Positions 1-9,590 of a stretch of 64,000 nt of DNA are shown here, piece by piece (positions within the stretch are counted from its first letter, which is position 1; every line of letters starts with the position of its first letter). The translations under genes were made by a program, and so were the position numbers. This DNA comes from Nocardioides sp. Soil797. GTDB taxonomy: Bacteria > Actinomycetota > Actinomycetes > Propionibacteriales > Nocardioidaceae. The DNA is taken from assembly GCA_001429555.1 (NCBI GenBank), contig LMSR01000011.1, forward strand, positions 63,462 to 127,461, written 5' to 3'. Under the pieces are notes generated by a model. The model did no database searches. It saw only the letters and a list, made by a program, of their open reading frames with translations, and was not told where the DNA came from.

Positions 1-848
1 TGCGCGGTGGCCTTGCCGGCCTGCTGCTCGTCGGCGAGGGTCGCCGTGTCGATCGCCGGGGACTCTGCCTCGGTCGTGCCGGAGCCCGGCGCGATCACGG
101 CCAGCGACATGTCGTCGGGTACGTCGACTCCGGCGGCCAGCACGACCTTGGCCTGCACCTGGTCGACATCACCGATCAGCAGCGCGTCCGTGCCGGGGCG
201 GGTCCGGTCGGCCTCCGCGGAGTCGGCCTCCGGCCCGTGTTCGTCGTGGTAGTCGGTGGGGGTCCAGCCCGTCCAGGTGCCACCGGTCCGGGTCCGGAAC
301 TCGACCGTGATGTCGTCCTCGGCGATCGACTCCCCGTGGTTCCAGGTCACGCCGACCGCCCCGTATCCGCTGACCTCCTCCACCTCGGAGAGGATCTCGG
401 TCGGCGTCGTGCCGGCGGCGGGTCCGGTCGGAGGCGTGGTCGACTTCGACTTCTGGTCCGTGTCGTCGCCGTCGTCCCGGGTTGCCGGGTCTTCCTCGGT
501 GGCCTTCGAGTCGCTCTTCCGCGGGACCGCCGGTGACGAGGACTCCGTGGTGGCGGCGGTGAGCGCGTACTCCTTGACCACGGGGTCGACCGGAGCGGTC
601 TCGACCTGTGCCTCGTCGTCGCTGTCCTCGTCCGGGTCGTGGCGCGTGGAGGTGGCGTTGCTGCCCGGGAGACCCAGGGCCTGGTCAGCGGCCGTGTCGG
701 AGTCGGGCGCGGGTGCAGCGGCGCCGGGGCGGGTGCCGATGACGTCGAGCGAGATCACGTTGGCGGCAGGAGCCACCACGGCAAGGACGGCGCCGAGCGC
801 CAGTATCTGCTGGCAGGCGGTGACAAAACGGGCCTTGTTCGGGCGCAT
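1..848 (-). CDS. Secreted N-acetylmuramoyl-L-alanine amidase-like (PGRP-associated) protein, C-terminus outside window
   Basis: Only the first 282 codons are present; the gene runs off the left edge. The start codon is ATG at 848. The protein opens with a basic stretch and a hydrophobic segment (roughly residues 12-30), which I read as a signal peptide. A long Asp/Glu/Ser/Thr-rich linker follows. From about residue 140 comes a beta-rich domain with VGVTWNHGE, VEFRTRTGGTWTGW and a SLAVIAPG stretch. This pattern is usual in the N-terminal half of actinobacterial secreted PGRP/amidase proteins, whose Zn amidase domain lies further on. The catalytic part is not in the window, so the enzyme call is by pattern only. 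Five 9-bp repeats lie just upstream (876-917), suggesting control by a cell-wall regulator. Confidence 0.6.
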   Translation of the reverse strand, partial: MRPNKARFVTACQQILALGAVLAVVAPAANVISLDVIGTRPGAAAPAPDSDTAADQALGLPGSNATSTRHDPDEDSDDEAQVETAPVDPVVKEYALTAATTESSSPAVPRKSDSKATEEDPATRDDGDDTDQKSKSTTPPTGPAAGTTPTEILSEVEEVSGYGAVGVTWNHGESIAEDDITVEFRTRTGGTWTGWTPTDYHDEHGPEADSAEADRTRPGTDALLIGDVDQVQAKVVLAAGVDVPDDMSLAVIAPGSGTTEAESPAIDTATLADEQQAGKATA

Positions 849-875
849 ACTCGGCTACTCCAGTGCGGGGGAAGT

Positions 876-917
876 TTCACACGAGTACCAAGTTTCACAC
901 CAGTCACAGGGGTTACC
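876..917. promoter_or_regulatory. Five tandem period-9 repeats (MtrA-box-like) upstream of the amidase gene
   Basis: On the + strand TTCACA (876), GTACCA (885), TTCACA (894), GTCACA (903) and GTTACC (912) follow each other at exactly 9-nt spacing. The array begins 28 nt upstream of the amidase start. Direct 9-bp repeats of the GTCACAgcg type are what is described for the actinobacterial response regulator MtrA at cell-wall genes. The binding assignment is inference; the repeat is seen directly. Confidence 0.55.
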
Positions 918-1015
918 GCAAGTGGTTCTGAGTAACTACAAGAGTGTAATTTCCAGTCGACACGCCGAGAGCCTCAGGAAAGAAGTCTTTTTGCGGGACG
1001 AGAACCGCTCAGAAC

Positions 1016-1807
1016 TCAGATGTCGGCGCCCAGGTCGTCATCTTCATCAACCTCGGGAGTCGAGTCGTCGTCGGGGTCGTACTTGAGGTACTTGATCCCC
1101 TCGGCCACGTCGCCGTCATAGCCGACACGGCCCTTCTCCAACACGATCACACGGTCACACATCTTGCGGACCGAGCCGGCGGCGTGACTGACGTAGAACA
1201 GGGTGCGCCCCTCCGCACGCACCTCCTGCATCCGCTGCTGGCACTTCTTCTTGAAGGGCCTGTCCCCCACCGCCAGCACCTCGTCCGCGAGGAAGATGTC
1301 GGAGTCCACGTGCACCGCCACGGAGAAGCCGAGGCGAGCGAACATTCCAGAGGAGTAGTTGCCGACCGGTGTCTCGAGGAACCGCCCGATGTCGGCGAAC
1401 TCGACGATCTCGTCGAACTTGCGCCGGGTCTCCGCCTCGGACATGCCCAGGATCGCCGCGTTCAGATAGACGTTCTCCCGGCCGGTCAGTTGCGGGTGGA
1501 AGCCGGCGCCCGTGGCGATCAGGCCAGCGATGCGGCCCCGGGTCAGGACACTGCCACCGTCCGGGCGCATCACACCGTTGACCAGCTTGAGCAGTGTGCT
1601 CTTGCCCGAGCCGTTCAAGCCCATCAGGCCGATGGATTCACCTTGTTCCACGGTGAACGACACATCGTCGAGGGCCTTGAAGGTGTCGCTGATCTCGCGG
1701 CCCTTCACGGCTGCGACAGTCATCTGCTTCAGGGTGCGCTGGTAGCGCATCGTGAAGTACTTGCTCACACCGTCCACGACGATCGAGGTGCTGGCGGGAT
1801 GGCTCAC
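1016..1807 (-). CDS. wzt: Polysaccharide/galactan ABC exporter, ATP-binding subunit (Wzt/RfbE/TagH type)
   Basis: A 263-aa cytoplasmic ATPase. Walker A GLNGSGKST is at residues 63-71, the ABC signature YSSGM at 151-155, Walker B IFLADEV at 171-177 and the switch His at 208. YSSGM in place of LSGGQ is typical of polysaccharide and teichoic-acid exporter ATPases. The long C-terminal glycan-recognition extension of some Wzt proteins is absent, so export probably does not depend on a capped chain end. The GTG start at 1807 overlaps the stop of the permease gene (GTGA), so the two are translationally coupled. Its place beside glfT2 and glf matches a role in flipping the lipid-linked galactan or a related glycan across the membrane, as proposed for the mycobacterial Rv3781/Rv3783 pair. 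Confidence 0.88.
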   Translation of the reverse strand: MSHPASTSIVVDGVSKYFTMRYQRTLKQMTVAAVKGREISDTFKALDDVSFTVEQGESIGLMGLNGSGKSTLLKLVNGVMRPDGGSVLTRGRIAGLIATGAGFHPQLTGRENVYLNAAILGMSEAETRRKFDEIVEFADIGRFLETPVGNYSSGMFARLGFSVAVHVDSDIFLADEVLAVGDRPFKKKCQQRMQEVRAEGRTLFYVSHAAGSVRKMCDRVIVLEKGRVGYDGDVAEGIKYLKYDPDDDSTPEVDEDDDLGADI

Positions 1808-2712
1808 GTGAGACGCTCCGGGATCTTGTTCTCCAACTTGCTGAACACGAACTGTCCGATCGCGAGGGCGACGAACGAGATCCCGAGGCCCAGGAACGAG
1901 TAGGCGAACAGGTGGTCGGGGATGTGGTGGGCCTGGACAGCCGTCGGGTCGTCGGTCGTGCCGACCCAGAAGGCCTGCTGCATCAGCAGGACGGCGTCGG
2001 CGATCGGGTTGTAGAGGTAGTACGCCGCCGCAGCCCCGAAGCGTTCCTGCACCAGCGTGAACGGGTAGATCATCGGCACGCCGAAGCGGATGAAGTTGGT
2101 CAGGATGCTGACCACGCTGCCGACGTCACGGAAGAAGACATTGGCTGCCGCGAAGGTCAGGGCGAGCGCCGTTCCCAGCGTTCCCATCGTCAGCACGGCG
2201 AGGAGGAACCCGAGCATGCCCACCACGGTCGGGGTCCACCCCATGAACAGACAGCACACGATCAGGATCAGGAGCTGCGGGCCCATGTGGTACAGCGAGA
2301 CCAACATCGAGGCCACCGGGAACATCTCGCGTGGCATGGCCATCTTCCGAACCAGCGCCTTGTTGCGCATGATCGAGCGAGTGCCGGCACCGAAGGTCTC
2401 GATGAAGAAGTGGACCACGATCAGGCCGCAGAAGACATGGATGCCGAAGTTCTCCGTGCCCCGACCGATGATCATCCCCATGACCACCCAGTAGATGAAG
2501 AGCTGGGACATCGGGTTGATGTAGGACCACATCATGCCCAGGACCGACCCCTGATAACGGGCCGAGACCTCGCGCCTGACCAACAGGCGCAGCAGGTAGC
2601 GTCGCCGGAAGACCTCGCGCAGACCCGCCGGTGGCGCCGGGGAGACCAACGGCGCGTCAACGAGTCGCTGGTCGCGTTCCCCCGACTCTTCCGGGGTGAG
2701 GGACTCAGCCAT
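1804..2712 (-). CDS. wzm: Polysaccharide ABC exporter, permease subunit (Wzm/RfbD, ABC-2 type)
   Basis: A 302-aa integral membrane protein with about six hydrophobic segments, an ABC-2 exporter layout and a soluble N-terminus of about 50 residues. The sequence RYLLRLLVRREVSARYQGS just before the first membrane segment is the usual cytoplasmic gate-helix region of polysaccharide export permeases. ATG at 2712 lies inside the end of glfT2 (8-nt overlap) and the stop overlaps the wzt start, giving a tight glfT2-wzm-wzt unit. It should pair with the downstream ATPase to move an undecaprenyl- or decaprenyl-linked glycan outward. No regulatory site is visible inside the operon. Confidence 0.88.
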   Translation of the reverse strand: MAESLTPEESGERDQRLVDAPLVSPAPPAGLREVFRRRYLLRLLVRREVSARYQGSVLGMMWSYINPMSQLFIYWVVMGMIIGRGTENFGIHVFCGLIVVHFFIETFGAGTRSIMRNKALVRKMAMPREMFPVASMLVSLYHMGPQLLILIVCCLFMGWTPTVVGMLGFLLAVLTMGTLGTALALTFAAANVFFRDVGSVVSILTNFIRFGVPMIYPFTLVQERFGAAAAYYLYNPIADAVLLMQQAFWVGTTDDPTAVQAHHIPDHLFAYSFLGLGISFVALAIGQFVFSKLENKIPERLT

Positions 2713-4711
2713 TCTGGTCCGTACCGGTCTGGCTGATCCCGAAGGTCTTCTCCCAGGTCTCCGGTGAGGTGATCTCGCGCAGCGCGTCGCGGTACTCGGC
2801 GGCCAGCCGCGGCCACTCGGCGTGGAACTGTCGGTGGATCGCGATGGTGCGCTTGAGCAGGTCGCGGTACTTCTCGGGGTCGCGCTTGTAGAACGCCACC
2901 GACGTGCCGTCGTTCATCGAGACCACTGCGGAGTCGTACTTGACCAGGTTGAACCAGGCCGAGTCCATCGCGGCGAGCTCCGCCTCGGGGAAGTCCTTGG
3001 CCATCGAGCGCACCGGACGCAACTGCCGGATCGGGGCCAGCCCGGCCGCGATCAGCGTGCTGAGACGCCCCGGGATCTCGATGTCGGACTTGCCCTTCTT
3101 GGGCGGCTTCTTGCGCCGCACCGGGGGCAGGTCGTCACGGTCGGTGATCAGCTGGGCATCGCTGAACTGCTTGCGGTACGCGTTGACGTCACCCAGCTTC
3201 GTGCCGAGCTCCCCGTGCAGGGAGCGTGGTCCGGCCAGCACGTCCTCCATCGCCATGTGGCGCAGCTCGGCGGTGGAGTACTGCAGCGAGGCCAGGTGCT
3301 TGACCTGGTGGTTGAAGCTCTCGCGCACCATCCGGCCACCGCGTTCGTACGGCGAGTGGAGCAGCGCGGCGATGATGCGGTTGCGGTGATGGAAGTAGGA
3401 CTGCCAGTCGACACCGTCGTTCTTGTCGCTCCACGGCACGTGCCACACGGCCGCGCCCGGGAAGGACACCGTCGGATAGCCCGCGTCCTTGGCGCGCAGG
3501 CCGTACTCGGAGTCGTCCCACTTGATGAACAGTGGCAGCGACAGGCCGATCTCCTCGAGCACGACCCGCGGGATCAGGCACATGAACCAGCCGTTGAAGT
3601 CGACGTCGGCGCGCTTGTGCAGCCACCGGCTCGAGCGCAGGTTGCGGGCACCGAAGTCCCACTGCGAGTAGCCGTCGAGTCGGGTCTGCCACCAGAACCG
3701 CCACGACTGCACGATCTCGCCGAACGAGTGCAGCTGGGTGCGGTTGTAGATGTTGAACATGTGGCCACCGACGATGGTCGGCCGCTTGGCCAGGTCGCCG
3801 AAGGTGATCGCGCGGATCACGCCCTCGGGCTCGCAGACCACGTCGTCGTCCATCATCAGGGCGTACGTCGCCGTACCCTTGCGCACGCTCTCCAGCTGAC
3901 CACGGGCATAGCCGCCCGAACCGCCGAGGTTGGCCTGCACGATGACGCGCAACTGCTCGCCCAGCGCCTTCTCGGCGGCCGGGAAGAACTCGGACTCGGT
4001 GACCGGCTGGGTGCCCTGCTCCATCACCATCACGGTGTCGAGGTAGGGCGCCAGGTCGGGGTCCTCCCCGATCTGGGTGAGCAGCTTGGCGCAGAAGTCG
4101 GGGCGGTTCATCGTGGTGATGCAGATGTCGGCCGTGCCGTGACCCTGTGCGCCGGCGTGGTCGTCGGGGATCTCCGCGGTCCACTCGGCGCTGTCGACAG
4201 TGCAGCCGCCGTCACCGGCCACCACGTCGTACCAGTACCACCCGCCGTCGACGAACGGCTTCAACGGCAGCTCGAAGGTGAACGAACCGGGCTCGTCGCC
4301 GACGGTCGCGGAGTCGACGCGCTGCGAGTGGCCACGGGCCATCGACTTGTGGACGATCACCATCGAGCCGGGACCCGTCACGTTGACGGTCAGGGTCACG
4401 TCGGTCACGACCGTGTGGCGGCGCCAGTAGGAGGCCGGGAAGGCGTTGAAGTAGGTGCCGAAGGAGAGCGTGTCGCTCGGCGGCACCCGCAGCTGGGTGC
4501 GCGAGCGGATCTGGTCGGGGTGCAGCTTGCGGCCCGTGGAGGTGGACTGGCGGATGGCGGCGTTGTTGAGGTCCTTGGCGGCCTTGTTGCCACCCACGTC
4601 GTAGCGGTCGGCGTCGAGGATCGCTTCCTCGAGGTCGACGTACAGGGGAAAGACGTCGGTGTCCTTGTCCAGGGGCAGGATCTGCCGCTGGAGCAGTCGT
4701 GTGGTGGTCAT
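2705..4711 (-). CDS. glfT2: Galactofuranosyltransferase GlfT2 (polymerising galactan transferase)
   Basis: 668 aa from the ATG at 4711; a longer frame is open to 4756, but an AGAGGAG ribosome site sits 8 nt before 4711 and the protein then begins MTTTRLLQRQILP, like known GlfT2. An N-terminal beta-sandwich of about 190 residues is followed by a GT-A domain. LGGSGGYARG at about 262-271, the metal-binding DDD at 288-290, WDDSE at 398-402 (catalytic Asp region) and His424 match the GlfT2 active site. The family transfers galactofuranose from UDP-Galf to the growing cell-wall galactan, alternating beta-1,5 and beta-1,6 links, at the cytoplasmic membrane face. Glf, which makes UDP-Galf, is the next gene upstream. 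Confidence 0.93.
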   Translation of the reverse strand: MTTTRLLQRQILPLDKDTDVFPLYVDLEEAILDADRYDVGGNKAAKDLNNAAIRQSTSTGRKLHPDQIRSRTQLRVPPSDTLSFGTYFNAFPASYWRRHTVVTDVTLTVNVTGPGSMVIVHKSMARGHSQRVDSATVGDEPGSFTFELPLKPFVDGGWYWYDVVAGDGGCTVDSAEWTAEIPDDHAGAQGHGTADICITTMNRPDFCAKLLTQIGEDPDLAPYLDTVMVMEQGTQPVTESEFFPAAEKALGEQLRVIVQANLGGSGGYARGQLESVRKGTATYALMMDDDVVCEPEGVIRAITFGDLAKRPTIVGGHMFNIYNRTQLHSFGEIVQSWRFWWQTRLDGYSQWDFGARNLRSSRWLHKRADVDFNGWFMCLIPRVVLEEIGLSLPLFIKWDDSEYGLRAKDAGYPTVSFPGAAVWHVPWSDKNDGVDWQSYFHHRNRIIAALLHSPYERGGRMVRESFNHQVKHLASLQYSTAELRHMAMEDVLAGPRSLHGELGTKLGDVNAYRKQFSDAQLITDRDDLPPVRRKKPPKKGKSDIEIPGRLSTLIAAGLAPIRQLRPVRSMAKDFPEAELAAMDSAWFNLVKYDSAVVSMNDGTSVAFYKRDPEKYRDLLKRTIAIHRQFHAEWPRLAAEYRDALREITSPETWEKTFGISQTGTDQNG

Positions 4712-4796
4712 GCCGCGCTCCTCTGGAATGATCCCTGCGGTGCCTCTCTCCGGCACACCTCGTTCCTAGGCGTACCTCCGAGGGGGCTCCTCGCGC

Positions 4797-5999
<1,203 letters not shown>

Positions 6000-6024
6000 T
6001 CAGGAATTTGGCGCGGCGGTCAGT

Positions 6025-6984
6025 CTAGCGATGCGTTGGGCCCGCTTCGGGTGCTCGGCGCATCTGGCGCGCCGACCCAATGGCACGGATCACGTTGGAG
6101 GCCTCGGCCCGTCCACCGCGAATCGGGCTCAGCAGGACGACGGCGAGCATGATCAGGTAGGGCTTGAGCCGCACCAACGCATTCTCGCCGTAACGGAAGT
6201 GGACCGCGAAGAGGTTGCGGAACATGTAGAACCCCTTCCACGTGTCGAGGGCGTGCTGCTGGTTGAAGTCGAGCTGGCGCACCAGCACGGCATCGCGCAG
6301 GGCCAGGATGGTGAAGCCCGCGCGTCGGGCGCGGACCGCGAAGTCGACGTCGTCGTAGAAGATGAAGTACGTCGGGTCCGGGAAGCCGATCTCGCCGATC
6401 ACCCGGCGGTGCACCATGAAGCCCTCGAAGGCGACGTTCTCGATCGGCAGCTCGGCGGGCAGCTCCGCCCGAGAGGCGTACGCCGAGTCGACGCTGGCCG
6501 TCTTGGGGCGCAGGTGCAGCGGGTTGCGCAGGTCGAAGTGGAGGGCCGACTTCTCGACGAGGTTGCCCTCGAGGTCCTCGCGCACGGCCATCAGGCACGG
6601 GTTCGGGTGGGCCATCAGCACGGCGAGGCAGTTGTCGGCCGGGACCACGTCGTCGTCCATCAGCCAGATGCGGTCGAAGCCCGCGTCGTACGCCTGGGTC
6701 ATCCCGAGGTGGAATCCGCCGGCGCCCCCGAGGTTCTCGTCGGTCGTGGTGACCCGCAGGGGCAGGTCACCGCGCCCGTCGAGGACCTGCCGGGTGTGGT
6801 CGGCGCTGGCATTGTCGATCACGAAGACCGCATCGGGCTGGTGGGTCTGCGAGGCCAGGCCATCGAGCATGCCGACCAGCAGGTCGGCCCGGTTGTAGGT
6901 CACGATCACCACGGCAACGCTCTCCGTCGCGGGCCGAGCAGAAGATGGTCGCGGAGATGGCCGAGGCGACTCGAAGCCACTCAT
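6025..6984 (-). CDS. GT2 family glycosyltransferase
   Basis: A 319-aa cytoplasmic GT-A enzyme. VAVVIVTYNRADLL near residue 23, VIDNAS, ENLGGAGGFHLGM and the DxD site WLMDDD near 105-110 are clear. FYDDVDFAVRARRAG near 240 is the acceptor/base region. The C-terminus holds one hydrophobic patch (YLIMLAVVLL) that could touch the membrane. The start codon overlaps the stop of the next GT2 gene upstream (ATGA at 6981-6984), so the pair is coupled. The LGGAGGF signature is shared with galactofuranosyltransferases, so it probably acts on the same galactan or a side sugar. Of the two neighbours the upstream one looks closer to GlfT1. Confidence 0.8.
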   Translation of the reverse strand: MSGFESPRPSPRPSSARPATESVAVVIVTYNRADLLVGMLDGLASQTHQPDAVFVIDNASADHTRQVLDGRGDLPLRVTTTDENLGGAGGFHLGMTQAYDAGFDRIWLMDDDVVPADNCLAVLMAHPNPCLMAVREDLEGNLVEKSALHFDLRNPLHLRPKTASVDSAYASRAELPAELPIENVAFEGFMVHRRVIGEIGFPDPTYFIFYDDVDFAVRARRAGFTILALRDAVLVRQLDFNQQHALDTWKGFYMFRNLFAVHFRYGENALVRLKPYLIMLAVVLLSPIRGGRAEASNVIRAIGSARQMRRAPEAGPTHR

Positions 6985-7940
6985 GCGAGGAACCTTCCGT
7001 GGCCGGTGAAGTCGTTGCGCAGCCCGGCCACGATCCCCCGTGCGCTCAGCCCCAACCGGGACAACGAGGGCCGGGTGAAGGCGTAGAACCAGACCGTCTT
7101 CGCGACGAAGGCAGCGACATGCGGCAGGCCACGGTAGGTGCGCAGGTTCACCACGTTGTTGCGCGCCATGCAGTAGTGCTTCAGGTCGGACGGCGAGTGG
7201 TTGTAGGTGGTCCGGCCGAACATCATCGGGGTGCCGAGACTGCCCACGGACGGGTGCCGCACGGTCGCGTCGACGACCGTCGCGATGCGGGCGCCGGCCT
7301 CCTCGGCGCGCAGCCGGAACTCGTGGTCGTCGCCCCAGATGAAGAACTCGGCGCGAGGCAGGCCGATGCGCTCGGCCAGCCCCCGGGTGACCAGGACCCC
7401 GTTGAACGGGATGACGATGTCGTCGATGCGACCGCCGGTCGCGGCCCGGCGCACGTCGGCCATCGCGTGCACCACCTTCGTCCCTCCCGGCAACCGGATC
7501 GGGAAGACCAGTCGCTCGGGGTCGTCCTTGTCGACCACCACCGGACCCCAGAAGTCGAGGTCGCTCCGGTGCTCCAGCAAGCGGGCCAGGCAGTCATCGT
7601 CCGGCATGCCGTCGTCGTCCATGAGCCAGAGCAGCTCGGCGTCGTGCTCGAGGCCGATGCGCATGCCCTCGTGGAAGCCACCGGCGCCGCCCCGGTTGTC
7701 GGCCAGCGTCACCCCGTGGACGGGCACGCTCCCCGGCCCGACGACCGCGCTCGCCAGCCACTCCCCCGTGCCATCGGTCGAGGCGTTGTCGACGACCACG
7801 ATCTCGGCGAGCCCCGGCGTACGACGCAGCCGTTCCATGAGTCCTCGGAGCAGGTCCAGACGGTTGAACGTCACCACGACGGCGACGATGCGGCCGGAGC
7901 GGGGGTGCGCACTCTGGGATTCGGGGGAAGGCGTCGGCAC
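6981..7940 (-). CDS. GT2 family glycosyltransferase, GlfT1-like
   Basis: 319 aa from GTG at 7940; a GTG at 7949 is in frame but lies in the -10 hexamer TAGGGT, which ends 7 nt before 7940. Motifs in order: VVVTFNRLDLL, VVDNASTDG, NRGGAGGFHEGM, the DxD site WLMDDDG, then PFNGVLVTRG, FIWGDDHEFRLRAEEAG and ATVRHP. This arrangement resembles the GlfT1 priming galactofuranosyltransferase (mycobacterial Rv3782), which adds the first Galf units to the lipid-linked rhamnose-GlcNAc primer. Assignment is from remembered motif layout, not a search. It heads a coupled pair with the next gene and is clustered with glf, glfT2 and the exporter. Confidence 0.75.
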   Translation of the reverse strand: MPTPSPESQSAHPRSGRIVAVVVTFNRLDLLRGLMERLRRTPGLAEIVVVDNASTDGTGEWLASAVVGPGSVPVHGVTLADNRGGAGGFHEGMRIGLEHDAELLWLMDDDGMPDDDCLARLLEHRSDLDFWGPVVVDKDDPERLVFPIRLPGGTKVVHAMADVRRAATGGRIDDIVIPFNGVLVTRGLAERIGLPRAEFFIWGDDHEFRLRAEEAGARIATVVDATVRHPSVGSLGTPMMFGRTTYNHSPSDLKHYCMARNNVVNLRTYRGLPHVAAFVAKTVWFYAFTRPSLSRLGLSARGIVAGLRNDFTGHGRFLA

Positions 7941-7947
7941 GGCGCCC

Positions 7948-7953
7948 ACCCTA
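7948..7953 (-). promoter_or_regulatory. -10 hexamer TAGGGT for the GlfT1-like gene (leaderless)
   Basis: TAGGGT on the minus strand ends 7 nt before the GTG at 7940, the spacing expected when transcription begins at the start codon. Confidence 0.5.
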
Positions 7954-7991
7954 GAGGAGTGAGGGTCGGGCAGCGTGGTCGGCGGAGCGGA

Positions 7992-9437
7992 TCAGCAGGC
8001 CGATGCGAGGTCCTCGGACTGGTTCGCCGCGTAGCCGCCGTCGCGGGTGCCGATGGCCGCCCCGTTGGTCGGCGCGTTCGACTTGGCCTTGCCGGGCTTG
8101 CCGGCCTTGCCCTCGGCCTTGTCGATGCCCTTCTGCACCATGGCCCTGATCTTTGCCAGGTCCGGCTCGGCGGTGTTGATCGCCGGTGGCGCGATCGCCA
8201 CGGAGGAGATCTTCTGGCCCTTGGCCTTGGTCGCCAGGTCGATGAACCTCGGGAACTCGTTGCGCGGCAGGTTGGTCTCGACCATGGAGGCGCCGGCAGA
8301 GGTGAGATCGCTGTAGTTGGCGACGACCGTCTGGGGGCTGATCTGGGTGGCGATGGCGTTCATCACGCACTTCTGCCGCGCCATGCGGGAGTAGTCGTCG
8401 GAGCCCTCGCGGGAGCGGGCGTACCAGAGGGCGTCGAAGCCGTTGAGCTTGCGCGTGCCCGGCTCGATGTAGCCGGTCACGTCGTCGCCCAGGCCACCCA
8501 CCGGGATCCGGTCGCGGACGGTGAGAGTGACCCCACCGACGGCATCGACCAGGTCCTTGAAGCCCTGGAGGTTGACCATCGCCCAGTAGTTGATCTTCAG
8601 CCCGGTGACGCCCTCGATGGCCGAGATGGTGGCCTCGGTGCCCGGTTCCTTGGTGCCCTTGAAGAGATCGGTGTGGTCGCCGGCCCAGGTGGAGACACTG
8701 TTGAGGTAACAGCCTTCGCAGTCGAAGCCGTCGGGGAACTGCTTGTCCATCACCGAGCCCGGTTCGAACTTGAAGTTCTGCAGGTTGCGCGGCAGACCGA
8801 TGAGGACCGTGCGGCCGGTCTCCTCGTCGATGCTGGCCACCGTCATCGAGTCGGGTCGCAGGCCCCAGCGGCCCGCCCCGGAGTCGCCACCCATCAGCAG
8901 CACGTTGTAGCGCCCGTGCTCGGCGCTGCTGGTCGGCCCGTTCGCGAACAGTGCCGCGAAGTCTCGCTGCACGGTGACGAGGTGGGCACCGAAGAGCAGG
9001 GTCCCGGCGACGGAGAAGCAGAGCACACCGTTGATGCCGACGGCCGCGAGGCGCTGGTTCTTGACCAGCGTGAGCGGTTGACCGAGGCGCCAGGCATCGA
9101 CGAAGAGCGCTGCCCACCCGATGGCCGCGACCATCATCACCCAGCGCGCGAGGTCGAGCGTGAAGAGGTTGAAGGCCAGCGTGAAGGCCAGCTTGTGCCA
9201 CAGGAGAGAGGCGAGCAGGAGCACGACCACCGAGCCGGCCAGGACCGCCGTGACGCGGATGGCGATGCGGCCGACGCGCTTGTTCCCGGCCACCAGCTGT
9301 GCTGACCCGGGGAGGAACAGGGTCATCACCATCAGGGTGATGGCGCGCCGGAATCGCACCTTGGCCGCACGGTCGGGTGCTCGACGGACACCATCGCTGG
9401 GGCGATCGCGCAAGTCGGGGGAAGATGCGGGTGGCAT
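7992..9437 (-). CDS. LytR-CpsA-Psr (LCP) family glycan ligase with four N-terminal membrane segments
   Basis: 481 aa from ATG at 9437; the frame is open to 9488, but AGAGAGG lies just before 9437. The first 180 residues carry about four membrane segments (starting ITLMVMTLFLPG, RVTAVLAGSVVVLLL, WVMMVAAIGWAAL, GVLCFSVAGTLLFG). Most LCP proteins have a single one. The extracellular LCP domain follows with LLMGGDSGAGRWGLRPDS, LIGLPRNLQ and ALWYARSREGSDDYSRMARQ, containing the Asp and Arg residues that hold the polyprenyl phosphate. LCP proteins attach wall glycans to peptidoglycan. Beside galactan genes, this one is a candidate arabinogalactan-peptidoglycan ligase. GTCACA repeats lie 54-80 nt upstream. 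Confidence 0.88.
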   Translation of the reverse strand: MPPASSPDLRDRPSDGVRRAPDRAAKVRFRRAITLMVMTLFLPGSAQLVAGNKRVGRIAIRVTAVLAGSVVVLLLASLLWHKLAFTLAFNLFTLDLARWVMMVAAIGWAALFVDAWRLGQPLTLVKNQRLAAVGINGVLCFSVAGTLLFGAHLVTVQRDFAALFANGPTSSAEHGRYNVLLMGGDSGAGRWGLRPDSMTVASIDEETGRTVLIGLPRNLQNFKFEPGSVMDKQFPDGFDCEGCYLNSVSTWAGDHTDLFKGTKEPGTEATISAIEGVTGLKINYWAMVNLQGFKDLVDAVGGVTLTVRDRIPVGGLGDDVTGYIEPGTRKLNGFDALWYARSREGSDDYSRMARQKCVMNAIATQISPQTVVANYSDLTSAGASMVETNLPRNEFPRFIDLATKAKGQKISSVAIAPPAINTAEPDLAKIRAMVQKGIDKAEGKAGKPGKAKSNAPTNGAAIGTRDGGYAANQSEDLASAC

Positions 9438-9490
9438 CGACTTGCCTCTCTGACTGGGGAAGAAATCAGTGACGTCAGTCAGTATCACCA

Positions 9491-9517
9491 GTCACAGGAG
9501 TCACATCGCGTCACGAC
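9491..9517. promoter_or_regulatory. Period-9 GTCACA repeats (MtrA-box-like) upstream of LCP gene
   Basis: GTCACAGGA (9491-9499) is followed at once by GTCACATCG (9500-9508) and CGTCACGAC (9509-9517). The first two match the (GTCACAnnn)2 layout reported for MtrA sites. The CACCAGTCACAGG core (9486-9498) is also present upstream of the amidase gene at 897-909. Confidence 0.6.
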
Positions 9518-9590
9518 TCGCCGAAATCGCGAAGCCTGGCGCGCAGCAGCCGCGAGATCAGTGGATCGACTGATCAGACCGCGACCTGGG

